Origin: Schistocerca nitens
Lineage: Eukaryota; Arthropoda; Insecta; Orthoptera; Acrididae
Length of the DNA: 64,000 nt
Assembly (NCBI RefSeq): GCF_023898315.1
Contig: NC_064622.1
Span: 353,815,234-353,879,233, forward strand
Direction of reading: 5' to 3'
The position numbers and the translations under genes were made by a program. Shown here one piece after another: positions 45,199 to 56,462 of the stretch. Position 1 is the stretch's first letter. Every line of letters starts with the position of its first letter. The notes under the pieces were generated by a model that saw only the letters and a program-made list of their open reading frames with translations, did not search any database and was not told where the DNA came from.

Positions 45199-46560
45199 AC
45201 ACTCCGCGAAGGATTTATACGAACATGATGGAAACTGGTAGATGTGTTGTACATTTGCAGACAGAGAAACGATTACAATTTTAAAAAAATATTTAAAAAA
45301 TGGACGTTTTATTCAAGAGAAAGAGCTGCAAAAATTGAGCAAGTCAGTAAGCGCTGGTCTATCTCTGGCCATTATGCAAGCAGTTGTTCGGCCTGGCATT
45401 GACTGACACAGTTGTTGCATGTCATTCTGAGGGATACTGTGCCAAATTCTGTCCAACTGGCGTGTTATATTGTCAAAATCCAGAGCTGGCTGGAGGTCAG
45501 AGCCCATAATGCTACAAACATTCTCAATTGGGGAGGTATCCGGGAACTTGAAGGCCAAGGTAGGGTTTGGCAAGCACAATGACAAGCACTAGAAACTCTC
45601 GCCGTGTGCGGGAGGGTATTATCTTGCTGAAATGTAAGACAGATTGGCTTACCATGAAGGGCGACAAATTGGGGCTACGTACCGCTGTGATGTACGGGTC
45701 CCGCGGACGACAACCGAAGGGGTCCTGTTATGAAATGAAATGATACCCCAGACCATCTGTCCCGGCAACGGCCTTGCCGCAGTGGATACACCGGTTCCCG
45801 TGAGATCACCGAAGTTAAGCGCTGTCGGGCGTGGTCGGCACTTGCATGGGTGACCATCCAAGCCTCCATGCGCTGCTGCCATTTTTCGGGGTGCACTTAG
45901 CCTCTTGATGCCATTTTAGGAGCTACTCGACCGAATGGTAGCGGCTTCGGTCTAGAATACCATCGTAACGGCCGGGAGAGCGGTGTGCTGACCCCACGCC
46001 CCTTCTATCCACATCCTCCACTGAGGATGACACTCGTAGCCTGAAGACGGTGTTTTTTTCCGGAGACCATCTGTCCTGGCTGTCGGCCGTTTGGCGGATG
46101 ACAGTGAGGTTGGTATCCCATCGCTGACTGAGGCATCTCGACACATCTTCGTTGTCCACCAGAGCTCAGTTTAAAGCGCAACTCATTTCTGAAGATAACT
46201 TTACTCCAGTTAATAAGATATCAGGACAAATGTGCCCGACACCACTACAAACGGGCTTATTTGTGTACAGACGTCCTGTGAGCTCGGCCCCTTTTGTGAG
46301 CCGCCCATTAATGGTCCTTGTGGTCACTGAAGCATCAGTTGCGCTTACTGATGATTACTCCGGGGCTCTCATTGCCTCTGACGTATCCTTGGCCCTCACG
46401 TTCTGTCGTCTCTGTAGATCGACCGCTTCCTTCCTGACGTTGAGTTCGGCCAGAGTTCATCTATTCCTCCGAATAATGGCATCGCTCCTATTCAAATATC
46501 CTGTGATTCGCCGATTATACCAACTGGATTGAGCCAAACTAAATGTCCTATCCCAAATGC
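45195..46560 (-). mobile_element. Tc1-like element (family Q), copy 2, with 5S-SINE
   Basis: Parallel to 15959-17290, including the subterminal 'tggtagatgtg' and several coding blocks. Minus-strand frames at 45313-45585 give 'FPDTSPIENVCSIMG', a decayed C-terminal DDE block. A 5S-SINE at 45763-46063 splits the transposase. The right boundary is approximate. Confidence 0.72.
45763..46063 (+). mobile_element. 5S rRNA-derived SINE
   Basis: The head 'ggcaacggccttgccgcagt' is followed by 5S-like 'accgaagttaagcgctgtc' and 'gggtgaccatcc'. TSD 'agaccatctgtcc' at 45750-45762 and 46064-46076. Confidence 0.93.
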
Positions 46561-46656
46561 TGACATCTTCGTATATTGCTCATGAGTCCGTCTGCGAAGT
46601 CCAACTGAGTACACGGAATGAATTTCGAAAAGACTTTACGCCATGGTATCGACATA

Positions 46657-47898
46657 CACTGTGTGATCAAAAGTATATGGACACCCCCAAATACATACGT
46701 TTTTCATATTAGGTGTATTGTGCTGCCACCTGCTGCCAGGTACTCCGTATCAGCGACTTCAGTAGTCATTAGACTAGCACAATGGGGCGCTCCGCGGAAT
46801 TCACGGACTTCGAACGTGGTCAGGTGATTGGGTGTCACATGTGTCATACGTCTGCAGCAAGATTTCCACACTCCTAAACATCCATATGTCCACAGTTTCC
46901 GATATGATAGTGAAGCGGAAACTTGAAGGGACACGTACAGCACAAAGGCGTACAGGCCGACCTCGTCCGTTGACAGACGGAGACCGCCGACAGTTGAAGA
47001 GGGTCGTAATGTGTAATAGGCAGACATCTATCCAGACCATCACACAAGAATTCCAAACTGAATCTTGATCCACTGCAAATACTATGACAATTAGGCAGCA
47101 GGTGAGAAAACTTGGATTTCAAGGGCGAGCGTCTGCTCGTGAGCCACACATCACGCCGGTAAATGCCAAACGACGCCTCGCTTGGTGTAAGGAGCGTAAA
47201 CATCGGACGATTGAACGGTGGAAAAACGTTGTGTGCAGTGACGAATCACGCTACACAATGTGGCGATCCGATGGCAGGGTGTGGGTATGGCGAATGCCCG
47301 GTGAACGTCATCTGCCAGCGTGTGCAGTCCCAACAGTAAAATTCGGAGGCGGTGGTGTTATGGTGTGGTCGTGTTTTTCATGGGGGGGGGGGGGGCTTGC
47401 ACCACTTGTTATTCTGCGTGTCACTATCACAGAACAGGCCTACATTGATGTTTTAAGCACCTTCTTGCTTCACACTGTTGAAAAGCAATTTGGGGCTGAC
47501 GCTTGCATCTTTCAACACGATCGAGCACCTATTCATATTGCACGGCCTGTGGCAGAGTGGTTACAGGACACTCATCCCTGTAATGGACTGGCCTGTACAG
47601 AGTTCTGACCTGAATCCTGTAGAACACCTTTGGGATGTTTTGGAACGACGACTTCGTGCCAGGCCTTACCGATCGACATCGATACCTGTCCTCAGTGCAG
47701 CACTCCGTGAAGAATGGGCTGCCATTCCACAAGGAACCTTCCAGCACCTGACTGAACGTATGCCTGCTCGAGTGGAAGCTGTCATCGAGGCTCAGGGTGG
47801 GCCAACACCATACTGAATTCCAGCGTTACCAATGGAGGGTGCCACGAACTTGTAAGTCATTTTCAGCCAGGTGTCCCGATACTTTTAATCACACAGTG
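46657..47898 (+). mobile_element. Tc1-like element (family R)
   Basis: Ends 'cactgtgtgatcaaaagtat' and '...acttttaatcacacagtg', TA at 46655-46656 and 47899-47900. The 1242-bp length is close to complete. Confidence 0.93.
46783..47816 (+). pseudogene. Tc1-like transposase, several breaks
   Basis: Starts 'MGRSAEFTDFERGQVIGCHM' near 46783. A second helix-turn-helix and 'RRTGRPRPLTDGDRRQLKR' (GRPR linker) lie at about 46940-47000. 'NVVCSDESRYTMWRSDGRVW' (first D) is in the 174-aa frame 47084-47608. 'FQHDRAPIHIARPVAEWLQ' gives the second D, with 'HD' in place of 'QD'. After a frame change come 'SSDLNPVEHLWDVLERRL' (E) and the end 'AQGGPTPY' at 47816. A run of about 13 G near 47383-47395 is a likely slippage site. 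A stop after 'TES' near 47066 also breaks it. Confidence 0.87.
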
Positions 47899-47900
47899 TA

Positions 47901-48903
47901 TCCTGTGTTTAACACACTTGTCAGCTGCGCGTTGAAATTGCTCTGCAGCGTCACACATTCATCAATCGGCCGCCAAAATTTAAAATTTCGCATTTTCTGT
48001 TGATACCTGTATGAATATCAAATTGTGGAAAATGTACGTAACTCCTTCGTGGAGTGTCGCTTTTTTCTTCTCTTTGAGTCTATTTTTTTGATTCGGAGGA
48101 GGAATTCGGTGACTGAAATTCCGTAAGAAAATCTTGCCGCGTCGAAATGGCTGCCACCGCCATTTGCCTAGATATCCGTGAAACTCTCTTCTGCAGTTAT
48201 CGTGTAACAGAATTTTAACGAACATTTTCTAGTATCAATATGGAGAACCTCTCAGTTTAATTGTTTTCGGTCAATTGCCACCTTTCGCACGATGCAGATA
48301 TCTTGTCTAAATCATTTTGAATATCGTTTGTGTGTACTTGCGCGGTGCATTTTGACAAGACACACTGTATCCAGATTTTTATGTCTCAACATTATCGATC
48401 ACCTGTTATTGATGATGGTGATGCTTATTGGTTTAAAGGAGCTAATTAATTATCAGCTCCTCGACTCACAGGAAAATAAAGTAAAAAGCCATTAAACGAT
48501 AAAAGGAGAATTGTTGTCTTCAGGGTCTGGGGCCATGTCATCGTGGTTGACAATGTACGCGACAGTAGCTTTAGCCAGATAGTCAAAAATGAGATCAAGC
48601 CTAGGATGCTAAAACTGAACCTGGTCACTCAAGGATACACCAGGAAGGGTCATCACAGTCAGTACAACTAAAGTGGGTCGAAATACTAAAATGGGGTGAG
48701 AAAATGTGGACCACTAGAGAGCTGTTAAGTAAATCGTAAGATAAATATAAAAGACATACACAAAAATTTCAAAATTCACGACAGTACGGAGGGGGAAAAT
48801 TGGTTGAGGCCACTCCGTATACACATCGCAGCGAGAGGTACTCCCACTTCCCCCCCCCCCTCCCTCACCCCTACCACAACTCCAGACACCGAACGTGGAG
48901 ATA
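47901..48903. other. No gene recognised; possible LINE trace
   Basis: At about 48230-48320 'cagatatcttgtctaaatca' resembles a minus-strand LINE coding region seen in CR1-like elements, too short to call. A C-run lies near 48848-48861. Otherwise unassigned. Confidence 0.35.
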
Positions 48904-49141
48904 CCGGGTGGTTATAATTAAAGTGGAGCTATTCACAGAGGTCCAGTATGGGTGAAACTGTCATATGGCAGCGAAACTAGGTACATATTCTAATGCGTTA
49001 ATGCGGAATCAATTTACGCTGGAAACAAAATTAGTTCCAATTTTGGCTGACAGATCCAAATTTGGTGCTGTGGATGCAAGACGTATAGAAGTGTTCCATA
49101 TGTAATGAATTAGTAACGGGACGTAGGCAGAAAGGGTCAAA

Positions 49142-49334
49142 ATCAAATGGCTCTGAGCACTATGGGACTCAACTGCTGAGGTCATTAGTCCCCTAGAACT
49201 TAGAACTAGTTAAACCTAACTAACCTAAGGACATCACACACATCCATGCCCGAGGCAGGATTCGAACCTGCGACCGTAGCGGTCTCGCGGGTCCAGACTG
49301 CAGCGCCAGAACCGCGCGGCCACTTCGGCCGGCC
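49142..49334 (-). mobile_element. SINE type A
   Basis: The 15-bp target 'gcagaaagggtcaaa' is duplicated at 49127-49141 and 49335-49349. Confidence 0.95.
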
Positions 49335-49580
49335 GCAGAAAGGGTCAAACAAATGAAAAAGGCATGATATTGATTTTTTTATTAACTGCCGCTTGCACAA
49401 TTTGTTCAGTATGAGCACCCGTGACGTCGACAAGATGCTGCATCCGTTAAACGACGTGATCAACAGCTGCTCGCACCAGTTCCATTGCACTCTCAGCAAC
49501 TTATTCCTCTATATGGCCTTCAGATCAGATAGAGACAGAATGTGTCCCTGGTAAATACGTTGTTTTAGATACCACCAGAG

Positions 49581-50036
49581 CTAAAAGTCACACGGATTCA
49601 GATCAGGTGATCTTACAGGCCATGCATCTGAAAAACCTCTGTAGATAACACGTTCGTATAAGGTTTCATTAAGCAGATCTTTCACTGGACGAGCGACCTG
49701 AGATGTAGCTCCATCTTGCATGAAAACAGTGGTTTTCACCAAGTTGCGATCCTGTACACGGAGGTCTCGATAACGTGGAGATGTCACGGTACGCACTCTG
49801 GGTGTATTATTGACAAATAAGAACGGACCAGAAATAAAGGTGCTTGTGCACCCACACCACGCACTCTCATATGGCGGGTCCAATGGCTCTTCGTAGACAA
49901 CACGCCGATTAGCAGTACCCCAATTTCGGGAATTCTCTGTATTCACTGCAACCTGTAATGTAAAATACGCCTCTTCATAGAATATTTCCCGGCGACATGT
50001 CATCAATTTCGATCCGTTCCAGAAAGCAAAGAGCAA
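49581..50036 (-). pseudogene. DD41D mariner-like transposase, catalytic part
   Basis: 'REIFYEEAYFTLQVAVNTEN' corresponds to the first catalytic block (an E where D is usual: 'YEEAYF' for 'TDEAYF'). 'TTVFMQDGATSQVARPVKDL' carries the second D, and 'WPVRSPDLNPCDF' the third, with 41 residues between the last two. That spacing is the signature of the rosa/Visitor-type DD41D group. The frame stops right after 'CDF'. The upstream helix-turn-helix part is decayed and split by the fold-back insertion. Confidence 0.82.
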
Positions 50037-50575
50037 ATTCTGAACTTTGCTGCGGATCGTGAAGTTTCAGTTACCGCACCATCTGGTTCTCCTACGGGTA
50101 CCAGTGTGAAAGAGACTGCAAACCTGTCCGTACCTTCGACCATGGGCTAGACTGTTGTTGTGTCACTGCGCGAGCGCTAGCATTACCCGGGGTACGTGTT
50201 GCATGGTGAGTTACAGCAACAGCCACGTCGTCAGTTACTTCTACCGGGGATGGGTCTCCTTCCTCTTCCAGGTGCCTCACCAAGCTCACCCGCCTTTATC
50301 GAATTTCATTGTCAACCTCCTTAAACCAATTAATGACACCAGGCATCTCCTCAGATCTTTCAGCCGGCGAAACTGTCTCACAAGGGGAGGCCGCCAATTG
50401 TGAAATTCAGATTCGATTCATACTGTGCATAATAAAAGCTCATGACCAGAAGTGTAATGTGGCAAAGCACCAAGATGCACTTCTCAGCCGTTGTCGAGAA
50501 AATCGACAGTTAAAAGAAACCCTTGCGGTGAAATACTCTCTACTTTTAATAGTCTTCTACAGCGTCGTGGCGCAG

Positions 50576-50578
<3 letters not shown>

Positions 50579-50634
<56 letters not shown>
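50579..50634. repeat. (TA)n microsatellite
   Basis: About 27 TA units starting within the truncated tRNA-like sequence of the left arm. Confidence 0.97.
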
Positions 50635-50637
<3 letters not shown>

Positions 50638-51121
50638 CCCGGCAATCAGTTGCAACAATTATGCATATAATAAGTTGTTGAAAGTCGTTTGTCGTGGAAA
50701 AATAAAACTTGAAATAAAACACAATATTACAAATAATATTCAACTGGATACAATTTATTGATTAGTTCGGTATACACTTGCACATAATTAACAATTAGTG
50801 ACCAGAAGTAGCTGGAGTATCGCACGAACCAGAGTGATAGTTATCATAGAAACATGGAAAGCAGAGAACAGCACGACATCGAGCACATCTGATAAACGAT
50901 GCGTTTTTACAAGAACAATTGTTTTTTTTAAATTATCTGTTGGGAAACACACCTGACTGACATTCTGAAAAATTGTTCTATCGTTCGTCAGGTTTGATGC
51001 ATACCACGCGTATCGTTCCATATCGGCAAAAATCGGAGAAGACAATTGGTGGTGGACGATGGATTGGATTTATTTCAAGTATATATATATATTTGAATTA
51101 CAAAAAAAACAAATAATAAAA

Positions 51122-51195
51122 AAAATTTGCATGGCTCGAGATTCGATCCGGAGACCTTCGGATTACGAACCCGAGCGCTTACCGCTGCGCCACGA
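51122..51195 (-). tRNA. tRNA-like sequence, possible tRNA-Thr(CGT) pseudogene
   Basis: The minus strand gives a D-arm 'ggcgcagcggtaagcgc', an anticodon stem-loop 'tcgggttcgtaatccga' with loop 'ttcgtaa' (anticodon CGT), and a B-box-like 'ggatcgaatc'. The acceptor stem has a mismatch and wobble pairs, and the T stem has a mismatch. Because it sits inside a repeated element it is more likely a tRNA-derived repeat part than a working gene. Confidence 0.45.
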
Positions 51196-51455
51196 CGCTG
51201 TAAAAAGCTATTTAGCCTAGCGAGTATTTCACAGCAATGGTTTCTTTTAACTGTCGATTTTCTCGACAACGGCTGAGAAGTGCATCTTGGTGCTTTGCCA
51301 CATTACACCTCTGGCCATGAGCTTTTATTATGCACAGTATGAATCGAATCTGAATTTCACAATTGTCAGTGCAGCACTGTAATTGCTGCTCTTCACATAA
51401 AACAGTTTCGCTAACAGCACACGGTCTCTCTTTTCGAAAGACATGCTATTCACTT

Positions 51456-51774
51456 GGCAACGGCCTTGCCGTAGTGGCTACACCGGTTCCCGTGAGACCA
51501 CCGAAGTTAAGCCCTATCGGGCGTGGCTGGCACTTGGATGGGTGACCATCCAGGCTGCCATGCGCCGTTGCCATTTTTCGAGGTGCACTCAGCCTCGTGA
51601 TGCCAACTGAGGAGCTACTCGACCGAATAGTAGCGGCTTCGGTCAAGATTTCCATCATAACGACAGGGAGAGCGGTGTGCTGCCCCACGCCCCTTCTATC
51701 CGCATCCTCAACTGAGGATGACACGGCGGTCGGATGGTCCCGGTAGGCCACTCGTGGCCTGACGACGGAGTACT
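51456..51774 (+). mobile_element. 5S rRNA-derived SINE, full copy
   Basis: 319 bp beginning 'ggcaacggccttgccgtagt', with 5S-like 'ccgaagttaagc', 'gggcgtggctggcacttgg' and 'gggtgaccatcc', then a unique body and a GC-rich end. TSD 'acatgctattcactt' (51441-51455) and 'acatgctgttcactt' (51775-51789), one mismatch. Confidence 0.95.
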
Positions 51775-52379
51775 ACATGCTGTTCACTTACGTTATGTCT
51801 TGTCAAATGACAGCATGGATACCATACCGAAATACAAGCAGCATACAGCGCCTGATTTGCACCTGGTGACCATAATTTGAACTAATTTTTTTCCAGCGTA
51901 AATTGGTTCTGCCTTAACGCATTTGCATATCTACCAAGTTCCGCTGCCATACGATAATTAATGCCCGCACTGGGCCTCCGTAAGTAGAGGCACTTTAATT
52001 AAAACCACCCAGAACACTTAAGTTCGTTATAACATTCGGTTTCAATCAGGAAACGTAGGATTTTGGTAGATGCTGACCCATGACATCGGAACGTCTGAAA
52101 AGGAAACTGCAAAATAAATAACTGCAATGAGAACAAAACTTCGTGTGTTAAGTGCTGAAAATGATCGCTGAGTTCTTACTGATTGTATATCCCGTGTTGT
52201 GCATATACCAGCTCGTTTATGCAACGAATCACACCCCCGAGGCCTTTGAAAACAGTGTAACTCATCGTAACAGTGCCCCCCCCCCCTCCGTCTCTTCGTC
52301 ACGCAGCAGTAAGAGTCGCAAAACTGTGCCACGCACGGCCTCACGTGCTGGGGTGACGAGCAGCGCGTAAAATGGAACA

Positions 52380-52850
52380 TCGTAAATCCTGACTGCGGCG
52401 CGTGTGTGTCGGCCGCGGCCGAAGCGAAGAAAAGAAAAGAAAAGACGAGGAGAGCTTATGACGGCCACTCCTCTGCGCGGCCGCCGCCGTGGACGCGAGC
52501 GCAGAGATTTATGGGAGGGGCCAAAAACGCCGGGCGACTCGTCTCCAGAGCGTCACGCGCCGCCAATGATGTACGGCACGGCGGCCCGGCAAGGCCGCGG
52601 CGCCAGGGAACGCTCTGGAGGTGCTGCACCAACTGCCGGTCTACTCGAGGGCAACAACTCAGTGCTGCGCGCTCTGGAGTGCGTGACTCTGGACTACGAC
52701 TGTTGATATTTTTAAAAATATCGGCCACCCGATGTATCGATATTTAAAAGATGTCGTTATCGGCGCACCGTACATCAGGGCAATATCGATACATCGACGG
52801 AAGAAGTATCGACGCTCCAGTATATAAAAATATCGGCTGAACATTGTAAA
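52380..52850 (+). promoter_or_regulatory. CpG-rich block with TATCGATA pair, possible promoter
   Basis: 52390-52680 is strongly CpG-rich with NotI-like 'gcggccgc' sites. It is followed by 'tatcgata' at 52735-52742 and 52784-52791 and several near matches. In Drosophila this motif recruits DREF near housekeeping promoters. Open frames in the GC-rich part (52404-52747) look compositional. No transcript or coding exon could be established. Confidence 0.35.
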
Positions 52851-53501
52851 CAAACTGCCGGTTTTAGAGCTGTATATTTAAGTATTGATTTATTATTAGA
52901 CATTCCGTATATCAACAAGCCAGCAAATTGTTTATCCCCCTTAGAGCAAGAATTGGAAGGAAAACGATACACATTCACACTTGGCAATAACAGTTTGCTA
53001 ACAATGATAACGTCACGTAAGAGGGAAAATAAAAGGTGTCTGATGGCTCCATCGTTCCGTTTCGTCACATATCGGATTCGTCCGGAACACTTCATGTCGA
53101 TTTCCCGGATAGTCATATCTGTTAACGCCAGCGACCTAACAGTTGTAGTGGCGAAACTGCGTCCTGCAGTAAAACGTTGCAGTTTCTGTTGGTACCGACG
53201 AGCGCCGATTAGATCAGCATTTTCCCTCAGACGTCTCATCATTTTCAGCAACTGTTTTTGAACAGTGCTGATGAGAAGAAATAGCACACTACTTACGTCA
53301 AAAATTATTTTAAGTTCCATACACGCCGCCATCCCCCCAGTGCAGTCGAAGGTCTTTGTGCCACCGTACTCGCTTCACACAGTGAAAGACAAAGATTGGA
53401 CGTGATGAAAGTTTAGTTAGTTTAGTAATGTCATGTTCCGTAGATCATTTTTACGATAAGTTTATCGATATGATGTCGGAAAAATAAGATTACAAGATAT
53501 A

Positions 53502-54923
53502 CACTCCTGGAAATTGAAATAAGAACACCGTGAATTCATAGTCCCATGAAGGGGAAACTTTATTGACACATTCCTGGGGTCAGATACATCACATGATCAC
53601 ACTGACAGAACCACAGGCACATAGACACAGGCAACAGAGCATGCACAATGTCGGCACTAGTGCAGTGTATATCCACCTTTCGCAGCAATGCAGGCTGCTA
53701 TTCTCCCATGGAGACGATCGTAGAGATGCTGGATGTAGTCCTGTGGAACGGCTTGCCATGCCATTTCCACCTGGCGCCTCAGTTGGACCAGCGTTCGTGC
53801 TGGACGTGCAGACCGCGTGAGACGACGCTTCATTCAGTCCCAAACATGCTCAATGGGGGACAGATCCGGAGATCTTGCTGGCCAGGGTAGTTGACTTACA
53901 CCTTCTAGAGCACGTTGGGTGGCACGGGATACATGCGGACGTGCATTGTCCTGTTGGAACAGCAAGTTCCCTTGCCGGTCTAGGAATGGTAGAACGATGG
54001 GTTCGATGACGGTTTGGATGTACCGTGCACTATTCAGTGTCCCCTCGACGATCACCAGTGGTGTACGGCCAGTGTAGGAGATCGCTCCCCACACCATGAT
54101 GCCGGGTGTTGGCCCTGTGTGCCTCGGTCGTATGCAGTCCTGATTGTGGCGCTCACCTGCACGGCGCCAAACACGCATACGACCATCATTGGCACCAAGG
54201 CAGAAGCGACTCTCATCGCTGAAGACGACACGTCTCCATTCGTCCCTCCATTCACGCCTGTCGCGACACCACTGGAGGCGGCCTGCACGATGTTGGGGCG
54301 TGAGCGGAAGACGGCCTAACGGTGTGCGGGACCGTAGCCCAGCTTCATGGAGACGGTTGCGAATGGTCCTCGCCGATACCCCAGGAGCAACAGTGTCCCT
54401 AATTTGCTGGGAAGTGGCGTTGCGGTCCCCTACGGCACTGCGTAGGATCCTACGGTCTTGGCGTGCATCCGTGCGTCGCTGCGGTCCGGTCCCAGGTCGA
54501 CGGGCACGTGCACCTTCCGCCGACCACTGGCGACAACATCGATGTACTGTGGAGACCTCACGCCCCACGTGTTGAGCAATTCGGCGGTACGTCCACCCGG
54601 CCTCCCGCATGCCCACTATACGCCCTCGCTCAAAGTCCGTCAACTGCACATACGGTTCACGTCCACGCTGTCGCGGCATGCTACCAGTGTTAAAGACTGC
54701 GATGGAGCTCCGTATGCCACGGCAAACTGGCTGACACTGACGGCGGCGGTGCACAAATGCTGCGCAGCTAGCGCCATTCGACGGCCAACACCGCGGTTCC
54801 TGGTGTGTCCGCTGTGCCGTGCGTGTGATCATTGCTTGTACAGCCCTCTCGCAGTGTCCGGAGCAAGTATGGTGGGTCTGACACACCGGTGTCAATGTGT
54901 TCTTTTTTCCATTTCCAGGAGTG
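53502..54923 (-). mobile_element. Tc1-like DD32E element, copy 2
   Basis: 1422 bp, ends 'cactcctggaaattgaaa' and '...tttccaggagtg', TA at 53500-53501 and 54924-54925. Inserted in the 3' region of a LINE. Confidence 0.95.
53657..54679 (-). pseudogene. Tc1-like transposase, one nonsense codon
   Basis: Same 340-codon gene as at 56707-57729. Starts at the ATG complementary to 54677-54679. All three catalytic positions are present, but the tryptophan after 'IEHVWD' (residue 282) is changed from TGG to TGA at 53834-53836. The protein would end about 60 residues early, just after the catalytic glutamate. No other interruption is visible. Confidence 0.93.
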
Positions 54924-55218
54924 TATATACACACATGAATGGTGCTAATATTAATATTACAGAACTTTTTAGTTCTACACATGCAACTACATTTAGAAGT
55001 ACAAATTATTTTTGTTTATTTTATTTTATTTTATTTTTACCAGCTCTGAAACAGAAACTCGTCCATAGAACAGAAGGAGGTGTCCAAAAGAAATGATTTT
55101 AAGCTAGATTTAAAACTTGATCTGCTACCTGCCAGATACTTTATGTTGTTGGACAAATGATCAGAGATTTTTGTTGCTGAATATTGCACTCCCTTTTGAG
55201 CAACTGACAGCTTCAATA

Positions 55219-55422
55219 GCCAGCCGCGGTGGTCTAGCGGTTCTAGGCGCTCAGTCAGGACCTGCGCGACTGCTACGGTCACAGGTTCGAATCCTGCGTC
55301 GGGCATGGATGTGTGTGATGTCCTTAGGTTCGTTAGGTTTAAGTAGTTCTAAGTTCTAGGGGACTGATGACCACAGATGTTAAGTCCCATAGTGCTCAGC
55401 GCCATTTGAACCATTTTTTTGA
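55219..55422 (+). mobile_element. SINE type A
   Basis: TSD 'acagcttcaata' at 55207-55218 and 55423-55434, in the LINE 3' region. Confidence 0.95.
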
Positions 55423-56462
55423 ACAGCTTCAATAACGGGTAGGAAAGGTCATTTTTCCCTCTAGTGTTGTACGTATGAACATCACTGTTCTTCGCGAATT
55501 GAGATGGATTATTTATAACGAATTTCATTAGCGAATGCAGTTAAAATACCTAACTCCTTGAGTAGGTGCCTACATGACGTCCTTGGGTGAACACCACTAA
55601 TTATTCTCACTACTCTCTTTTGTGCACTCAATACTTCATTCCAAGTGGTGAGTTACACCAGAAAACTATTCCATAAGACATTATTGAATGGAAATATACA
55701 CATTACGTTAGGAGGCTGATCTGTTTATTAGCAAGACTAGCGACTATACGAAGAGCGAAAGAAGCTAAACTTAATTGTTTGAGAACCTCAGTAATATGCT
55801 TCTTCCAGTTCAAGTTGCCATGAATGTGAACACCCAAAAATTTGGAGAAATCTACCCTGTCAACTGAGCCCTGTTTATATGCTACATCTACTGTCGATAT
55901 GACTCTATTCGGTGTACAGAACTGGATATAGTGAGTTTTTTTTTTTTTCAAAATTAAGGGAGAGTACATTTTCTGAGAACCACTTAATAATTCTTTGAAA
56001 GACGTCCTTAACAATATCTTCAGCTGCTTTTTCTGGAATCGGGATTTATTATAACACTTGTGTCATCTGCAAAAAGTGCTAGTTCTGCTTGCTGAACGTT
56101 AAGTGAGAGGTCATTCACATGAATAAGGAGCAGCAGAGGACCCAAAATTGAAAACTAGTTGGACTCCTTCACACAATGAAAGTAAAATTTTATTCAACAA
56201 CAGTTTCAAAAGATCAATTTCAAATATTTACCGAAAACCGCGAAAATAATATAAAATAAAAATGTAAGCGCTCGGTATTATTGTTTCAGTATCGATATAT
56301 CTTGGATAAAATGTCGTCCATTTAAACTGATGTTACTGGAAGAAATATCGATATTTTATACCCCTAGTTAGACCCCCCTCACATAATGAAAGTAAAATTA
56401 TGTTCAACTACAGTTTCAAAAGAACAGTATCAAATTTTACCGAAAACCGCGAAAATAATATA

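Larger units (their letters stand above)
50395..51365. mobile_element. Fold-back element with ~180-bp inverted arms
   Basis: The left arm from 'caattgtgaaattcagattc' to about 50578 is matched by the reverse complement of about 51190-51365 with few differences. The arms' inner edges both contain the start of a tRNA-like sequence ('cagcgtcgtggcgcagcg'). On the left this runs into a (TA)n tract, on the right it continues into a full tRNA-like cloverleaf. The ~600-bp middle has no coding sequence. Confidence 0.8.
48904..52012 (-). mobile_element. DD41D mariner-like element with three nested insertions
   Basis: Long inverted ends (~150 bp, beginning around 'gggtggttataattaaagtg'), TA at 48902-48903 and a mutated AA on the right. 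Inside are a SINE (49142-49334), a fold-back element (50395-51365) and a 5S-SINE (51456-51774). Without these it is about 1.6 kb. The copy at 19625-20117 is an internally deleted relative. Confidence 0.82.
53405..56155 (-). mobile_element. LINE family 2 with Tc1 and SINE insertions
   Basis: From high to low coordinate on the minus strand: 'SILGPLLLLIHVNDLSLNVQ' and 'ALFADDTSVIINP' (RT FADD box, ~56040-56150); 'THYIQFCTPNRVISTVDVAY' and 'SKFLGVHIHGNLNWKKHI' (55703-56014); then a long 3' untranslated region to about 53405. The Tc1-like copy 2 (53502-54923) and a SINE (55219-55422) interrupt it. The 5' two thirds are missing. The copy at 42636-43290 is the same family. Confidence 0.83.

Noticed and set aside
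45763-45880. A functional 5S rRNA gene
   Set aside because: 5S similarity covers only the head, is imperfect, and continues into a SINE body with a 13-bp TSD.
52404-52747. Overlapping ~100-aa frames in the CpG-rich block
   Set aside because: Arginine/proline-rich in several frames at once; composition, not coding.
52775-53332. 185-aa minus-strand frame
   Set aside because: No recognisable domain, and it starts across the ATCGAT-rich region; could be chance. Left unannotated for lack of support.
54458-55096. 212-aa plus-strand frame, and its counterparts near 8237 and 56437
   Set aside because: Antisense shadow of the Tc1-like transposase, repeated in all three copies.
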